Assembly (NCBI GenBank): GCA_007050895.1
Contig: SMYP01000072.1
Coordinates: forward strand, 1-20,821
DNA from: Candidatus Bathyarchaeota archaeon
Lineage (GTDB): Archaea > Thermoproteota > Bathyarchaeia > Bathyarchaeales > UBA233
Reading direction: 5' to 3'
DNA length: 20,821 bases
A program made the position numbers and the translations under genes. Position 1 is the stretch's first letter, and every line of letters starts with the position of its first letter. Below the pieces are notes generated by a model that searched no databases, was not told the DNA's origin, and worked only from the letters and a program-made list of their open reading frames with translations. Of the stretch, positions 1 through 6,806 are shown piece by piece.

Positions 1-81
1 ACTGTAATCGCCATAATGCTGGTAATGGGATTCTCGTTCGGCTTACTGAGCTGGTACTACGCCAAAAAAGGAGAATTATAA
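1..81 (+). CDS. C-terminal end of a small membrane protein (5' end outside window)
   Basis: Reading frame 1 is open from the first base to a TAA at 79-81 and gives 26 residues. Most of them form one hydrophobic segment ([20 protein letters not shown]) followed by the short charged tail AKKGEL. The stop overlaps the ATG of the next gene (TAATG), so the two are almost certainly co-transcribed and translationally coupled. Small HTH regulators of the type encoded next are often paired with a multi-TM partner such as DUF2178 proteins; whether this is one cannot be judged from one helix. The visible part supports only an integral membrane protein. Confidence 0.7.
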   Translation, partial: TVIAIMLVMGFSFGLLSWYYAKKGEL

Positions 82-299
82 TGAAATTCAAAACTCGAAT
101 CAAAGAGTTAAGGGCACGATACGACTTGACCCAAGACGACCTTGCAAGAAGCGTGGGTGTAAGGAGAGAAACCATCCTTTACCTAGAAAAGGGCAAGTAC
201 AATCCATCCCTAATTCTAGCTCACCAGATAGCTCAAACTCTAAAAACCACAATAGAATACCTATTTATTTTCGAAGATGAAAAACCTCGAAATGAATAG
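81..299 (+). CDS. Small XRE/Cro-type helix-turn-helix transcriptional regulator
   Basis: This 72-residue protein is essentially a single HTH_3 domain. Helices 2 and 3 lie at about residues 16-35 ([20 protein letters not shown]), followed by the typical [19 protein letters not shown] and a short acidic tail. It should bind DNA as a dimer and act as a local repressor or regulator. The closest recognisable type is the YgzD-like stand-alone HTH group common in archaea and Firmicutes. The ATG is preceded by GGAG at 70-73 and overlaps the stop of the upstream membrane protein. That arrangement suggests a membrane protein/regulator pair controlled as one unit. The target operator is not visible because the operon start lies outside the window. 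Confidence 0.9.
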   Translation: MKFKTRIKELRARYDLTQDDLARSVGVRRETILYLEKGKYNPSLILAHQIAQTLKTTIEYLFIFEDEKPRNE

Positions 300-347
300 C
301 CAAAAGAATGAAGAAAAGGCAAGCGCTTGAAAATAGAGGTGAGTTGG

Positions 348-581
348 ATGGATGAATTATGGTTAATAATTGCCGTTACGGTCGGATTACTCGCTATTAT
401 TGCTATTGCCTTATTAACACGGAAGAAGCGAACATTTCGAGATGGTGGTTTCACGACCCTTGCAGGCACACTCCTAGTCCTTGGCATTATCTTCGGTAAC
501 ACTGACCAGCTGTTGGGGTACTCATTAATTGGGTTGAGCGTACTAGTTTCAATTATTACCGCTGTAAAGGGCTTAAAATAG
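348..581 (+). CDS. Small two-TM membrane protein, unknown function
   Basis: The protein has 77 residues starting at the ATG at 348, which has GAGGTGA at 336-342 as a ribosome binding site. A TTG at 327 in the same frame would add seven residues but lacks a good site. Two hydrophobic helices are visible: one right after the start (LWLIIAVTVGLLAIIAIALL) and one in the second half (GTLLVLGIIFGN and LIGLSVLVSIITAV), separated by a basic loop with RKKRTFRDGG. It lies 48 bp after the HTH gene in the same direction and before a hairpin terminator, so it is probably the last gene of that operon. I do not recognise the family. Confidence 0.65.
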   Translation: MDELWLIIAVTVGLLAIIAIALLTRKKRTFRDGGFTTLAGTLLVLGIIFGNTDQLLGYSLIGLSVLVSIITAVKGLK

Positions 582-603
582 AGGCAAATTTGGTGTATTT
601 TGA

Positions 604-635
604 TTGACTGCATTTTTTCGCAGTCAACAATTTTT
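604..635 (+). terminator. Hairpin terminator after the HTH operon
   Basis: A perfect 8-bp inverted repeat TTGACTGC (604-611) / GCAGTCAA (620-627) has an 8-nt T-rich loop and is followed by CAA and five T (631-635). It is 22 bp past the stop of the two-TM gene, the expected place for transcription to end. Confidence 0.6.
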
Positions 636-667
636 CTCAAGAGTATATCTCAAGTTAGTTGTTTAAC

Positions 668-703
668 AAAACGTGAAGTTATGTATTTATTTTGACAAGA
701 TAA
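668..703 (+). repeat. Imperfect direct repeat, copy A
   Basis: This 36-bp stretch (starting AAAACGT, containing GTTATGTATT) matches copy B at 1003-1038 at 30 of 36 positions in the same orientation without gaps. Weaker similarity extends upstream: both copies are preceded by a GAGT..TATAT motif 20-27 bp before. The two copies bracket the minus-strand zinc-peptide gene. Confidence 0.6.
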
Positions 704-726
704 GAAGTTGGAAAATAAAAAAGGGA

Positions 727-909
727 TTAGAGAGATTCTGGACTGCAGAGGTTTTCAGTCTTGGCCGCAGAACGACCACAGCAAACGCAAACGTATTTTG
801 CATTCTTTACTAGAGGCAGCATCTCCTTTGTCATACCTTTATCCTCAACCATTGCGCAAAGATGATTATCGTGCCCTTCATGAGGTTTTGTATTCGTCAA
901 GTTTTTCAC
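727..909 (-). CDS. 60-residue cysteine-rich (putative zinc-binding) peptide
   Basis: The minus strand from the GTG at 909 to the TAA at 727 encodes 60 residues. The key pattern is H16-L-C18 near the start, then C41-V-C43-C44-G-R and C55 near the end. The central part, KNAKYVCVCCGRSAAKTENL, matches what I recall of a small prokaryotic family with an HLC-type start and a V-C-x2-CGRAA-x(n)-LC-x-P core, presumably one zinc site. A plus-strand frame over the same DNA (708-1013) has unnatural composition and is the shadow. AAAGTGAATAAGG precedes the GTG and may act as a ribosome binding site. The gene stands alone between two direct repeats, and its function is unknown. Confidence 0.7.
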   Translation of the reverse strand: MKNLTNTKPHEGHDNHLCAMVEDKGMTKEMLPLVKNAKYVCVCCGRSAAKTENLCSPESL

Positions 910-1002
910 CCTTATTCACTTTACCGCTTATGAATATAAGGTTTTGTAACGAGAGGAGATGCATAAAATCTGGTAAAGTTGAGTTTATATGGAATTTGAA
1001 GC

Positions 1003-1038
1003 AAAACGTATAGTTATGTATTCATGTTGATAAGGTAA
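1003..1038 (+). repeat. Imperfect direct repeat, copy B
   Basis: This is the second copy of the 36-bp repeat described at 668-703 (30/36 identical). It ends immediately before the GC-rich folded block that begins at about 1041, so the repeat edge and the block edge coincide. Confidence 0.6.
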
Positions 1039-1040
1039 TG

Positions 1041-1177
1041 CTCTCCCGCCTTCGCGGGGCTCCCACGGTCCAGCCGTTCGAAGGAGGACACCCTCGCCTC
1101 ACACTCCGCCAAGTTTCATTTAGAAACGGAGATATCCTCACTCATGCAATCCATTCGGTCGTCATCGGGAGTGAGGA
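1041..1177. ncRNA. GC-rich block with four consecutive hairpins; structured RNA or transposon-end relic
   Basis: Four nested or successive stems can be drawn. Stem 1 is CCCGC/GCGGG (1045-1058, 4-nt loop). Stem 2 is CTCC/GGAG (1060-1063 / 1083-1086) enclosing ACGG/CCGT (1065-1068 / 1074-1077). Stem 3 is CTCC/GGAG (1104-1107 / 1128-1131) enclosing GTTTC/GAAAC with an ATTTA loop. Stem 4 is a 9-bp perfect TCCTCACTC (1135-1143) / GAGTGAGGA (1169-1177). The block is clearly more GC-rich than its surroundings. I see no RNase P, SRP or tRNA hallmarks. Candidates are an aIF2-beta leader RNA on the plus strand, or, read on the minus strand, the right end and omega-RNA-like tail of a decayed IS200/IS605-type element. 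Strand and identity are undecided. Confidence 0.4.
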
Positions 1178-1305
1178 CTTCAGGTTTCCCCTACCATACC
1201 GCCTTCGCCTACAAGAAGAAAAAAGTGGAAATAGGCACGGGAGATATGACCACTAACGTAAGTCCTAAATAGTATGTTGCCACTTGGTTCTGACGAGAGA
1301 AGAAA

Positions 1306-1716
1306 ATGAAGTATAACTATGACGAACTGTTAAAGCGCGCGTGTACTCAAATGCCAGAGGTCTCGCTTAAACGAGAACGGTTAGAACTGCCCAGGTTGTA
1401 TATTACAACGGTGGGTATGCGTACTGTAATTTCTAATTTCAAAGAAGTCGCTGACGTTCTGAATCGTGACCCTCAGCACATTCTCAAGTTTTTGACGCGG
1501 GAAATGGCGACTGCAGCAACGTTTCACGAGTCTAGAGCAGTTTTTCAAGGAAAATTCAGACACGACAGCTTTGAAAGACTCTTGCAACGATATATGGAAA
1601 GTTTTTTAATCTGCCCTGTTTGCAAGCGCCCAGACACGAAAATAACGAAGGAGAAACGCTTGTCATTTTTACTTTGCAACGCATGCGGCGCAAAGTCATC
1701 AATCAAGCAGTTATAA
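1306..1716 (+). CDS. eif2b: Translation initiation factor aIF2 subunit beta
   Basis: This 136-residue protein has the full aIF2-beta layout. An N-terminal helix with YDELLKRACTQMPE is followed by the alpha/beta domain with the conserved NFKEVADVLNRDPQHILKFL (44-63), and then a C-terminal zinc ribbon with C103-P-V-C106 and C124-N-A-C127. It is a subunit of the heterotrimeric factor aIF2, which carries initiator Met-tRNA to the small ribosomal subunit; beta binds the gamma GTPase through its N-terminal helix. Length matches the archaeal family (about 135-140). The ATG at 1306 has the purine-rich GAGAGAAG just upstream. The DUF424 gene follows after 14 bp, a pairing seen in many archaea. Confidence 0.96.
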   Translation: MKYNYDELLKRACTQMPEVSLKRERLELPRLYITTVGMRTVISNFKEVADVLNRDPQHILKFLTREMATAATFHESRAVFQGKFRHDSFERLLQRYMESFLICPVCKRPDTKITKEKRLSFLLCNACGAKSSIKQL

Positions 1717-1730
1717 GAGCGATTTTAAAC

Positions 1731-2027
1731 TTGGAAGCCTACGTTAACCTAAAAAAAATTGGCAGAAATGTGCTTTTAGCCATTTGCGACTGTGACTTGC
1801 TTGGTAGAACCCTGAGGGAAGGCAAAATTGTTTTCCACGTTAAAGAGGAGTTCTATAATGGTGGCAAAGTCAGCGTCGAAGAAGCGGTATCCATGATTCA
1901 AAACTCAACAATCGTAAATTTAGTGGGCAAAAACTGCGTTGAAAAAGCAATATCAAAAGGCCATGTTCACCCGGAAGCAGTCATAGAAATAAATGGTGTA
2001 CCTCATGCGCAAATTGTAAAACTTTAA
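1731..2027 (+). CDS. DUF424 family protein
   Basis: The protein has 98 residues if started at the TTG at 1731, the choice made here because it lies 14 bp after the aIF2-beta stop. The same frame is open further upstream inside aIF2-beta (from 1620), but those residues are not family-like. The sequence NVLLAICDCDLLGRTLREG, then FYNGG, the helix around VSVEEAVSMIQNSTIVNLVG and the end VIEINGVPHAQIVKL match the archaeal DUF424 pattern (AxCDxELLGKTLREG, FYGG). The family is small, nearly universal in archaea, often beside aIF2-beta or other translation genes, and has no firm biochemical role. Co-transcription with aIF2-beta suggests a translation-related function. Confidence 0.85.
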   Translation: MEAYVNLKKIGRNVLLAICDCDLLGRTLREGKIVFHVKEEFYNGGKVSVEEAVSMIQNSTIVNLVGKNCVEKAISKGHVHPEAVIEINGVPHAQIVKL

Positions 2028-2156
2028 CCTGAAATATATGCTCATCACCTTCAAATGCTTCAAAAGCCTTATGTGGATTTAACGTTCAACAGAACATTTG
2101 GTGGACTTAGAGATGATTAAACCCATTAACTGTTGAAGAAAAAGGGGACACATGGA

Positions 2157-2339
2157 ATGAGTGAAGAAATGGACAAGCAGCACGTTAGGGAATTGATGAG
2201 AATGCTTCAAGAAAGAACTCCGGAGGAGCCGGTGGAAACGGTTCTGGCTAAATTTTGTGCACGCCACGGTGTTTCTCTTGATACTTGTAAAGTACACTAT
2301 AATCGCTTGGTGGAAAAAGGCGAAATCAAAGAAAAATAA
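2157..2339 (+). CDS. Small helical hypothetical protein, possibly winged-helix-like
   Basis: The protein has 60 residues from the ATG at 2157, with GGGGAC at about 2144-2149 as ribosome binding site. An in-frame TTG at 2133 would add eight residues. It is very hydrophilic and predicted helical: a first helix with KQHVRELMRMLQER, then PEEPVETVLAKFCARHGVSLD and CKVHYNRLVEKGEIKEK. The GVS turn between two helices and the closing LVEKGEI resemble a helix-turn-helix or wing (marR-like spacing), so a DNA- or RNA-binding role is possible but unproven. Two cysteines are too few for zinc. The opposite-strand frame over it is poor in composition. It is about 130 bp downstream of DUF424. Confidence 0.6.
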   Translation: MSEEMDKQHVRELMRMLQERTPEEPVETVLAKFCARHGVSLDTCKVHYNRLVEKGEIKEK

Positions 2340-2464
2340 CCTTTTTGACTCATAATCTCGATAGAAAGAACAAGCGCAATTTTTATCTTCATTTATGATA
2401 CGAGACAAAAAAGAAGAAAAGGTCACGTTAACAACAAAACAAGTCAAGCTACCTCACCTCATCC

Positions 2465-2493
2465 ATCAATTTTTCACTTTTTCAAAAATTGAT
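2465..2493. repeat. Perfect 10-bp inverted repeat (hairpin)
   Basis: ATCAATTTTT (2465-2474) and AAAAATTGAT (2484-2493) form a perfect inverted repeat with a 9-nt loop. A second, competing pairing (TTTCACT with AGTGAAA at 2495-2501) overlaps it. It could terminate transcription from the small gene at 2157 or be a regulator site. Confidence 0.4.
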
Positions 2494-2660
2494 AGTGAAA
2501 GATTGCTATTTTGTTGGACAACCTGCTGAGGAGAGTTTTTGATAATTGGAGAATTAAACATGAACATCAATCAAGAATAGGGGGGAATAGACGCGAGTGA
2601 TGAAAAAAATGTATTCAGCTTTTCATTTTACGCGCATATTGGTGAGCTATTTTGTGATAG

Positions 2661-2669
2661 CTAAAAATT
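2661..2669 (+). promoter_or_regulatory. Candidate TATA box for a leaderless transcript
   Basis: CTAAAAATT is centred about 29 bp before the ATG at 2694, and no ribosome binding site precedes that ATG. Archaeal TATA boxes sit about 25-27 bp before the start of transcription, so the mRNA would begin at or next to the start codon. Confidence 0.4.
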
Positions 2670-2693
2670 AGAAGTCTTTTCTGTTCGCACTTA

Positions 2694-4130
2694 ATGGATA
2701 ATAAAAAATCTTATTTAACAAATCGATTTACATCTATTTTTGCTTCCATTAACAATGTAGTCTCAGGATGTAAACAAGCTATGAAAATAACTCTTTCCAA
2801 GCGTGTCTTCGCGCTCATTTTAGCAATTACTGTTGCCCTTGCAGGCGTAAACACGTACCTGATATTTGATTTGAAGCGAGCATTAGAAGATGCTGCGAAT
2901 GATTCGACATACGACTATATTGTTTTTCAAGATGAAAATGTGTATAAAGCGAAAAATCAGGCAAGCGGCTATATCGAATTTACATCAGCTGATGCTGCGC
3001 TTGTAATAAATCAAGCGTTAGCTGATGAAAACACCGTTTACATTCAATCAGGATATTATACGTTAAGCTCAGACGTGCAAATATACAATAAAATAAACGC
3101 TAAAATATTCAGCGATGGGAAAGCAACACTATCGGGCAATGGCAACAGGATAATCGTGAAAGGGGTCAACTATACAGGTTCTCAGAACAATCTAGTCTCA
3201 GGCCTAACCTTTGTAAACGGCACCCTGAGAATTGAGAATTCTTTTGGAATAATCGTATCAAACATGGCGTTCGTGAATAGCTCCACTGCACTTGAAGTCG
3301 CTAATACTGAAACTTGGAGCGAAGGCACAAGAATAGAGGATTGTAGCTTTGTAAACTGCGGAAAAGGCATCGTTTTCAGGACGCCAACAGGTAACGCCAC
3401 GGGGTCTTACGCCAGCTCTAAAATCAGCAATTGCTTTTTCAATATTATCGATGATTCAGTGGGTGTAACAGTAGAGAAGGAAGCTGAATTCTCCGACAGT
3501 CATCTGAAAGACTCGAGATTGTGGATGGCTGAAAACGGGTTCACTCGTAACCAAACGGGGCTGCTGGTTGACGGTTCAATGCATCAAACGTTAATCTCAG
3601 GAGTAGTCTTCGAGTCATTCGCGGATTACCCCGATCAGATTTACGCAATATCTCTAGGAGAAACGTCGGTTACGCCTCCAATCTTAGCAGGTGGCATTAG
3701 CTTCCTAGGCAACTGGACAGCTAAGATTCACAATCCCTTTAGCAAGTGGATCTCTGGGGTCGGTGCCATCTTCAAACAAGAAGATCTTGAGGTTCCTGTG
3801 GGTTTGAACGGTCAGTATGGAGAAGCGAAGGAATTTCAGCTAAGGCCAAATACGATTTCAAGTTTTAAACCTGAAATAAAAGTTCTGGGAAGCTTCGCAC
3901 ATAACGAAACCATTACCGTTAGGTTCCGTCTCGAATTTCTTGATAACACAATTTCCCGAAGCGTGGAAAAATCCTTCACTAATAGCACTACGCTTTGGTT
4001 AAGCGACAATGATATATTGCGAATGTATCCTTCACAAAGCATAATTTGGTCTATCTTTATTGACGCTAAAGGAAGTTCAGCATTTTCAGATGCAATCGTT
4101 CAAGTAAGCATTTACGGAGTAGTCACATAA
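2694..4130 (+). CDS. Membrane-anchored parallel beta-helix (pectate-lyase-like fold) protein
   Basis: The protein has 478 residues. Residues 1-37 are basic and precede one hydrophobic segment (about 38-58), giving an uncleaved N-terminal anchor with the bulk outside the cell. From about residue 75 a region begins with the pattern usual for right-handed beta-helix surface proteins: an N-cap rich in Asp/Ala (SADAALVINQAL), then VYIQSGYYTLSSDV, and repeated rungs such as SGLTFVNGTLRIENS and IEDCSFVNCGKGI. Many N-x-S/T sequons suggest N-glycosylation. The last about 110 residues look like a beta-sandwich (ITVRFRLEFLDNTI, VQVSIYGVVT). No catalytic residues can be assigned; it may be a surface adhesin or a polysaccharide-binding or -cleaving protein. 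Its stop is 2 bp from the convergent aspartase stop. Confidence 0.75.
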   Translation: MDNKKSYLTNRFTSIFASINNVVSGCKQAMKITLSKRVFALILAITVALAGVNTYLIFDLKRALEDAANDSTYDYIVFQDENVYKAKNQASGYIEFTSADAALVINQALADENTVYIQSGYYTLSSDVQIYNKINAKIFSDGKATLSGNGNRIIVKGVNYTGSQNNLVSGLTFVNGTLRIENSFGIIVSNMAFVNSSTALEVANTETWSEGTRIEDCSFVNCGKGIVFRTPTGNATGSYASSKISNCFFNIIDDSVGVTVEKEAEFSDSHLKDSRLWMAENGFTRNQTGLLVDGSMHQTLISGVVFESFADYPDQIYAISLGETSVTPPILAGGISFLGNWTAKIHNPFSKWISGVGAIFKQEDLEVPVGLNGQYGEAKEFQLRPNTISSFKPEIKVLGSFAHNETITVRFRLEFLDNTISRSVEKSFTNSTTLWLSDNDILRMYPSQSIIWSIFIDAKGSSAFSDAIVQVSIYGVVT

Positions 4131-4132
4131 CG

Positions 4133-5527
4133 CTATTTTTCGCTGTTTTCATTGATCAGCCTCTTAGGGTCAAAAACGCACTCCAGCTCTTCAGGTTTAA
4201 GCAAGCCTTTCTCCAGCGCAATCTCCTTAACCGATCGTCCCTCCTCCAACGCTTGCTTGGCAATCTTGGCTGCTTCTAAGTAGCCTATGTGTGGCGATAG
4301 AAATGTTGCCAATGCAGGGTTATTTTCCAAGTACTGGGCACAACGCTTCTCATTTACAGATATTCCCTCGACGCATTTTCTTCTAAAAACAGGCAGGTAA
4401 TTCGTTAGGATTTCGATAGAGAAGAGCATGTTTTGCATAATAACAGGCATCATAACGTTCAACTCCAGCTGCCCTGCTTGCATTGCGAAAGACACTGTCA
4501 AATCATTACCTATAACTTGGAACGCCACCATGTTCAGGCATTCAGCCATTACTGGGTTAACTTTGCCAGGCATTATGGATGAGCCTGGCTGTACCGCCGG
4601 AAGCTCAATCTCAGCAAGTCCCGTTGTGGGTCCAGAAGAGAGCAGCCGTAGGTCGTTTGCCATTCTTATAAGCTCTAAAGCTAATTCCTTGAGCGCGCTT
4701 GAAACCGTCTGCACCGGTCTGTAACTCTGAAGCGCTTCAAACGCGTTTTTAGCTGGCTTCAAAGGAAAATTGGTCATTTTCCTCAACTCGGCTATGGCTT
4801 CTTCTCTGAACTTGGGGTGGGCGTTGGCTCCTGTGCCTGCGGCGGTTCCGCCCAAAGCTAGATAGTAAAGGTTTTTCTGCCTTTCCCTCAATTGATCGCA
4901 AGCGTTCTCGAGTGCTGCCGCGTAGGCGCTGAACTCTTGACCTATGGTTATGGGGACGGCGTCTTGCAAGTGAGTTCGTCCCGACTTCAATGTTTTCAAG
5001 TTTTTCCTGCTTTGGTTTTCAAAGGCGATTGCAAGGTTGTTCAGCTCCTTGAGCAACGGTTGAAGCGCCACCAAAATCGCAATGTGCGTGGCTGTGGGAA
5101 AAGTGTCATTTGTTGATTGACCCATGTTCACATGGTCGTTGGGGCTCATACTCTTATAATCCCCCTTCTTCTTTCCAAGAATTTCTAAGGCACGGTTAGC
5201 TAAAACTTCGTTGACGTTCATGTTGAACGACGTACCCGCCCCAGCTTGAAAAACGTCTACTACAAACTGATCCAAGAGTTTGCCGGAGAGAACCTCGTCG
5301 CAAGACTGAACAATCGCCTGTTTACGCTGTGTATCGAGACAACCTACTTTGGCGTTGGCTGTAGCCGCAGCCTTTTTTACCATAACATAAGCTTTGATAA
5401 ATGGGATTGGATGTTTAATTCCGCTCACTGGAAAGTTTTCAGTAGCTCTTAGAGTTTGAATGCCATAATAAGCTATTTCAGGTATCTTTTTCTCGCCGAG
5501 CGGGTCTATCTCTACGCGTGTTTTCAT
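4133..5527 (-). CDS. aspA: Aspartate ammonia-lyase (aspartase), fumarase/aspartase superfamily
   Basis: This 464-residue cytosolic enzyme should convert L-aspartate to fumarate and ammonia as a homotetramer. All superfamily signatures are present: GAGTSFNMNVNEV (96-108), SPNDHVNMGQSTND (128-141), GRTHLQDAVP (183-192) and the mobile catalytic loop GSSIMPGKVNP (315-325). The continuation VMAECLNMVAFQVIGND and QAGQLELNVM favours aspartase over class II fumarase, which usually reads TQCEAL there. Position 101 is Phe where some aspartases have Thr (GTSTNMN); others have Val, so this need not abolish activity. The ATG has a GGAG ribosome binding site about 10 bp upstream and a TATA-like AAATATTT further up. 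Length is typical of the family. It is transcribed alone, convergent with the beta-helix gene. Confidence 0.93.
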   Translation of the reverse strand: MKTRVEIDPLGEKKIPEIAYYGIQTLRATENFPVSGIKHPIPFIKAYVMVKKAAATANAKVGCLDTQRKQAIVQSCDEVLSGKLLDQFVVDVFQAGAGTSFNMNVNEVLANRALEILGKKKGDYKSMSPNDHVNMGQSTNDTFPTATHIAILVALQPLLKELNNLAIAFENQSRKNLKTLKSGRTHLQDAVPITIGQEFSAYAAALENACDQLRERQKNLYYLALGGTAAGTGANAHPKFREEAIAELRKMTNFPLKPAKNAFEALQSYRPVQTVSSALKELALELIRMANDLRLLSSGPTTGLAEIELPAVQPGSSIMPGKVNPVMAECLNMVAFQVIGNDLTVSFAMQAGQLELNVMMPVIMQNMLFSIEILTNYLPVFRRKCVEGISVNEKRCAQYLENNPALATFLSPHIGYLEAAKIAKQALEEGRSVKEIALEKGLLKPEELECVFDPKRLINENSEK

Positions 5528-5614
5528 CAGTTAGTCTCCTGTTTATTTTTAGATTGAATTTGAAATATTTTTCTTGGTCTTCAATATAGCTTCTGTGACT
5601 TTAATGTTCTTTGA

Positions 5615-6187
5615 TCACACCTGAGTGACCCGTTTTTGGCTTGCTTTTTTTACTACGGCATTTATTCGCTTTCGTCTGGTTTCATCTTTTTTGGTATTTA
5701 TTATCCAGTAAATGTACTGCAGTTTTGTCGAGTTTGAAAATGTTTTGAAGTTCGACCAAGCGGGTTCATTTTCCTTTAAAGCTCTTGCTAAATCATTGGG
5801 AATTGCAGGCGCTGTTTTAGAAGAGTATGCAATAGCCCATTTTCCATTCGACTTAGCTTCATTCACTTTTTCAAATCCAGACGCCATCATTTTTCCTTCC
5901 TGAATCATTTTTTCAGCTGTCTCCTTGTTGATTTTCGACCAGATGCTGCCTTTCTTTCGAGGTGAAAATCTTTGGCGAAAACTGCTGATATCCAAACTCT
6001 GCATTTTACTGTCTATCCAACCGAAACAAATTGCTTCTTCAACGGCTTCCGGATATTGAAGTCCCTTTCGTCCAGATTTTTTCTTGCGAATAATTACCCA
6101 AACTTCATTCTCACAAAAACTGTTATCTTCAAGCCATTTGCGCCATTCTTCTCGGTTTAGGAATTCTTTACCAATCGGCTCAGACAT
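5615..6187 (-). CDS. YdeI/OmdA family (OmpD-associated/bacteriocin-protection-like) protein
   Basis: The 190-residue protein matches the YdeI/OmdA pattern along its length. It has NREEWRKWLEDN (11-22), EVWVIIRKKKSG, then YPEAVEEAICFGWIDSKMQS, RFSPRKKGSIWSKINK, GKMMASGFEKVNEAKSNGKW and a C-terminal OmdA helix region (FSNSTKLQYIYWIINTKKDETRRKRI) with a basic tail. The family is widespread in bacteria and present in some archaea. Links to bacteriocin protection or outer-membrane porins come from bacterial context and should not be carried over to an archaeon, which has no outer-membrane OmpD. The protein is soluble, without signal peptide. Horizontal acquisition is plausible. It is on the same strand as the aspartase, with 87 bp between stop and start. 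Confidence 0.85.
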   Translation of the reverse strand: MSEPIGKEFLNREEWRKWLEDNSFCENEVWVIIRKKKSGRKGLQYPEAVEEAICFGWIDSKMQSLDISSFRQRFSPRKKGSIWSKINKETAEKMIQEGKMMASGFEKVNEAKSNGKWAIAYSSKTAPAIPNDLARALKENEPAWSNFKTFSNSTKLQYIYWIINTKKDETRRKRINAVVKKASQKRVTQV

Positions 6188-6378
6188 TTCAAAGCAAAGA
6201 TACAGGAGACACCTCTATTAAAAATAGCGCTTGCTGCATAACTTGGCATTGCTTTTGAGACAAAAGACACCGAAAACAATCTAAATGATTTTAAGGGACT
6301 ACACCTTATTGAAAAAGGAAATGAATTCCCTTTAAACAAAGAGGATTGCGCTAGACATTACACTATTGGGTGAGTTAT

Positions 6379-6792
6379 ATGAATTTACGATTACGAGTAT
6401 CTAAGAATATTGATGCGAAAGACTACTCTCAAGGGCGTTACATTCGATTTGCAGTTGTTGACTTGGATAAATCAAAGAAATACCCTGCAAACTATGTTTG
6501 TATGTTGCCGTTACAGCCGAGGGCAAATGGCAAAGTCAACAATGTTTTTTCGGAACTATTCGGAGACGAGAGTTTAGAATTAGCCAAGCGATTATTAACC
6601 AAAGCTTTGAAGAATGAAGGCGATCAAGAAATCAAAATAGAGATCGAGAAACGCTTAAAATTGCTTGAGCCCAAACACCCTGTTCAAGTTAGATGTCGCG
6701 TTTGCGGAAATCTATTTGAGCCTGAACGGCGGAGATTTAAACAAAGAATCTGCCAGGACTGTAGACAAAAAAGATACAATAGCCAAGAATAA
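6379..6792 (+). CDS. Hypothetical protein with C-terminal four-cysteine zinc ribbon
   Basis: The protein has 137 residues from the ATG at 6379, preceded by GGGTGAG (6368-6374); a GTG at 6370 in the same frame is likely part of that ribosome binding site. The first about 65 residues resemble a small beta-rich domain (RYIRFAVVDLDKSKKYPANYVCMLPL), followed by a helical charged stretch (LAKRLLTKALKNEGDQEIKIEIEKRLKLLEPK). The C-terminus carries CRVC and CQDC about 20 residues apart, separated by a basic stretch (RRRFKQ), a typical treble-clef or zinc-ribbon nucleic-acid-binding end. I do not recognise the whole protein. It is the only plus-strand gene in this part and appears monocistronic. Confidence 0.75.
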   Translation: MNLRLRVSKNIDAKDYSQGRYIRFAVVDLDKSKKYPANYVCMLPLQPRANGKVNNVFSELFGDESLELAKRLLTKALKNEGDQEIKIEIEKRLKLLEPKHPVQVRCRVCGNLFEPERRRFKQRICQDCRQKRYNSQE

Positions 6793-6806
6793 CCGGTAGA
6801 TCAACT

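Larger units (their letters stand above)
910..1305. other. Gap upstream of aIF2-beta: TATA-like box, repeat copy B, folded GC-rich block
   Basis: This 396-bp gap holds a TATA-like TTTATAT at about 984-990, repeat copy B, the folded block at 1041-1177 and a 130-bp purine-rich tail into the aIF2-beta start. A 72-codon plus-strand frame (1038-1256) spans the folded block but looks like antisense to, or an artefact of, structured DNA. No tRNA was found; the GTTCGAA at 1076-1082 lacks a matching stem. Confidence 0.5.
2340..2693. other. Gap without a recognisable gene; contains an inverted repeat and a promoter
   Basis: No credible gene is seen in these 354 bp. The gap holds a perfect 10-bp inverted repeat at 2465-2493 and, near its end, the likely promoter of the beta-helix gene. 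Only trivial ORFs occur, such as an 18-codon ATG frame starting at about 2600. Confidence 0.5.

Noticed and set aside
708..1013. Plus-strand 101-codon frame
   Set aside because: It is antisense to the Cys-rich peptide gene and has no family-like features.
1038..1256. Plus-strand 72-codon frame over the folded block
   Set aside because: The sequence is explained by hairpin-forming DNA; it has no ribosome binding site and no protein-like pattern.
2079..2447. Minus-strand 122-codon frame
   Set aside because: It is the shadow of the 60-residue gene at 2157-2339; Phe/Ser-rich random composition.
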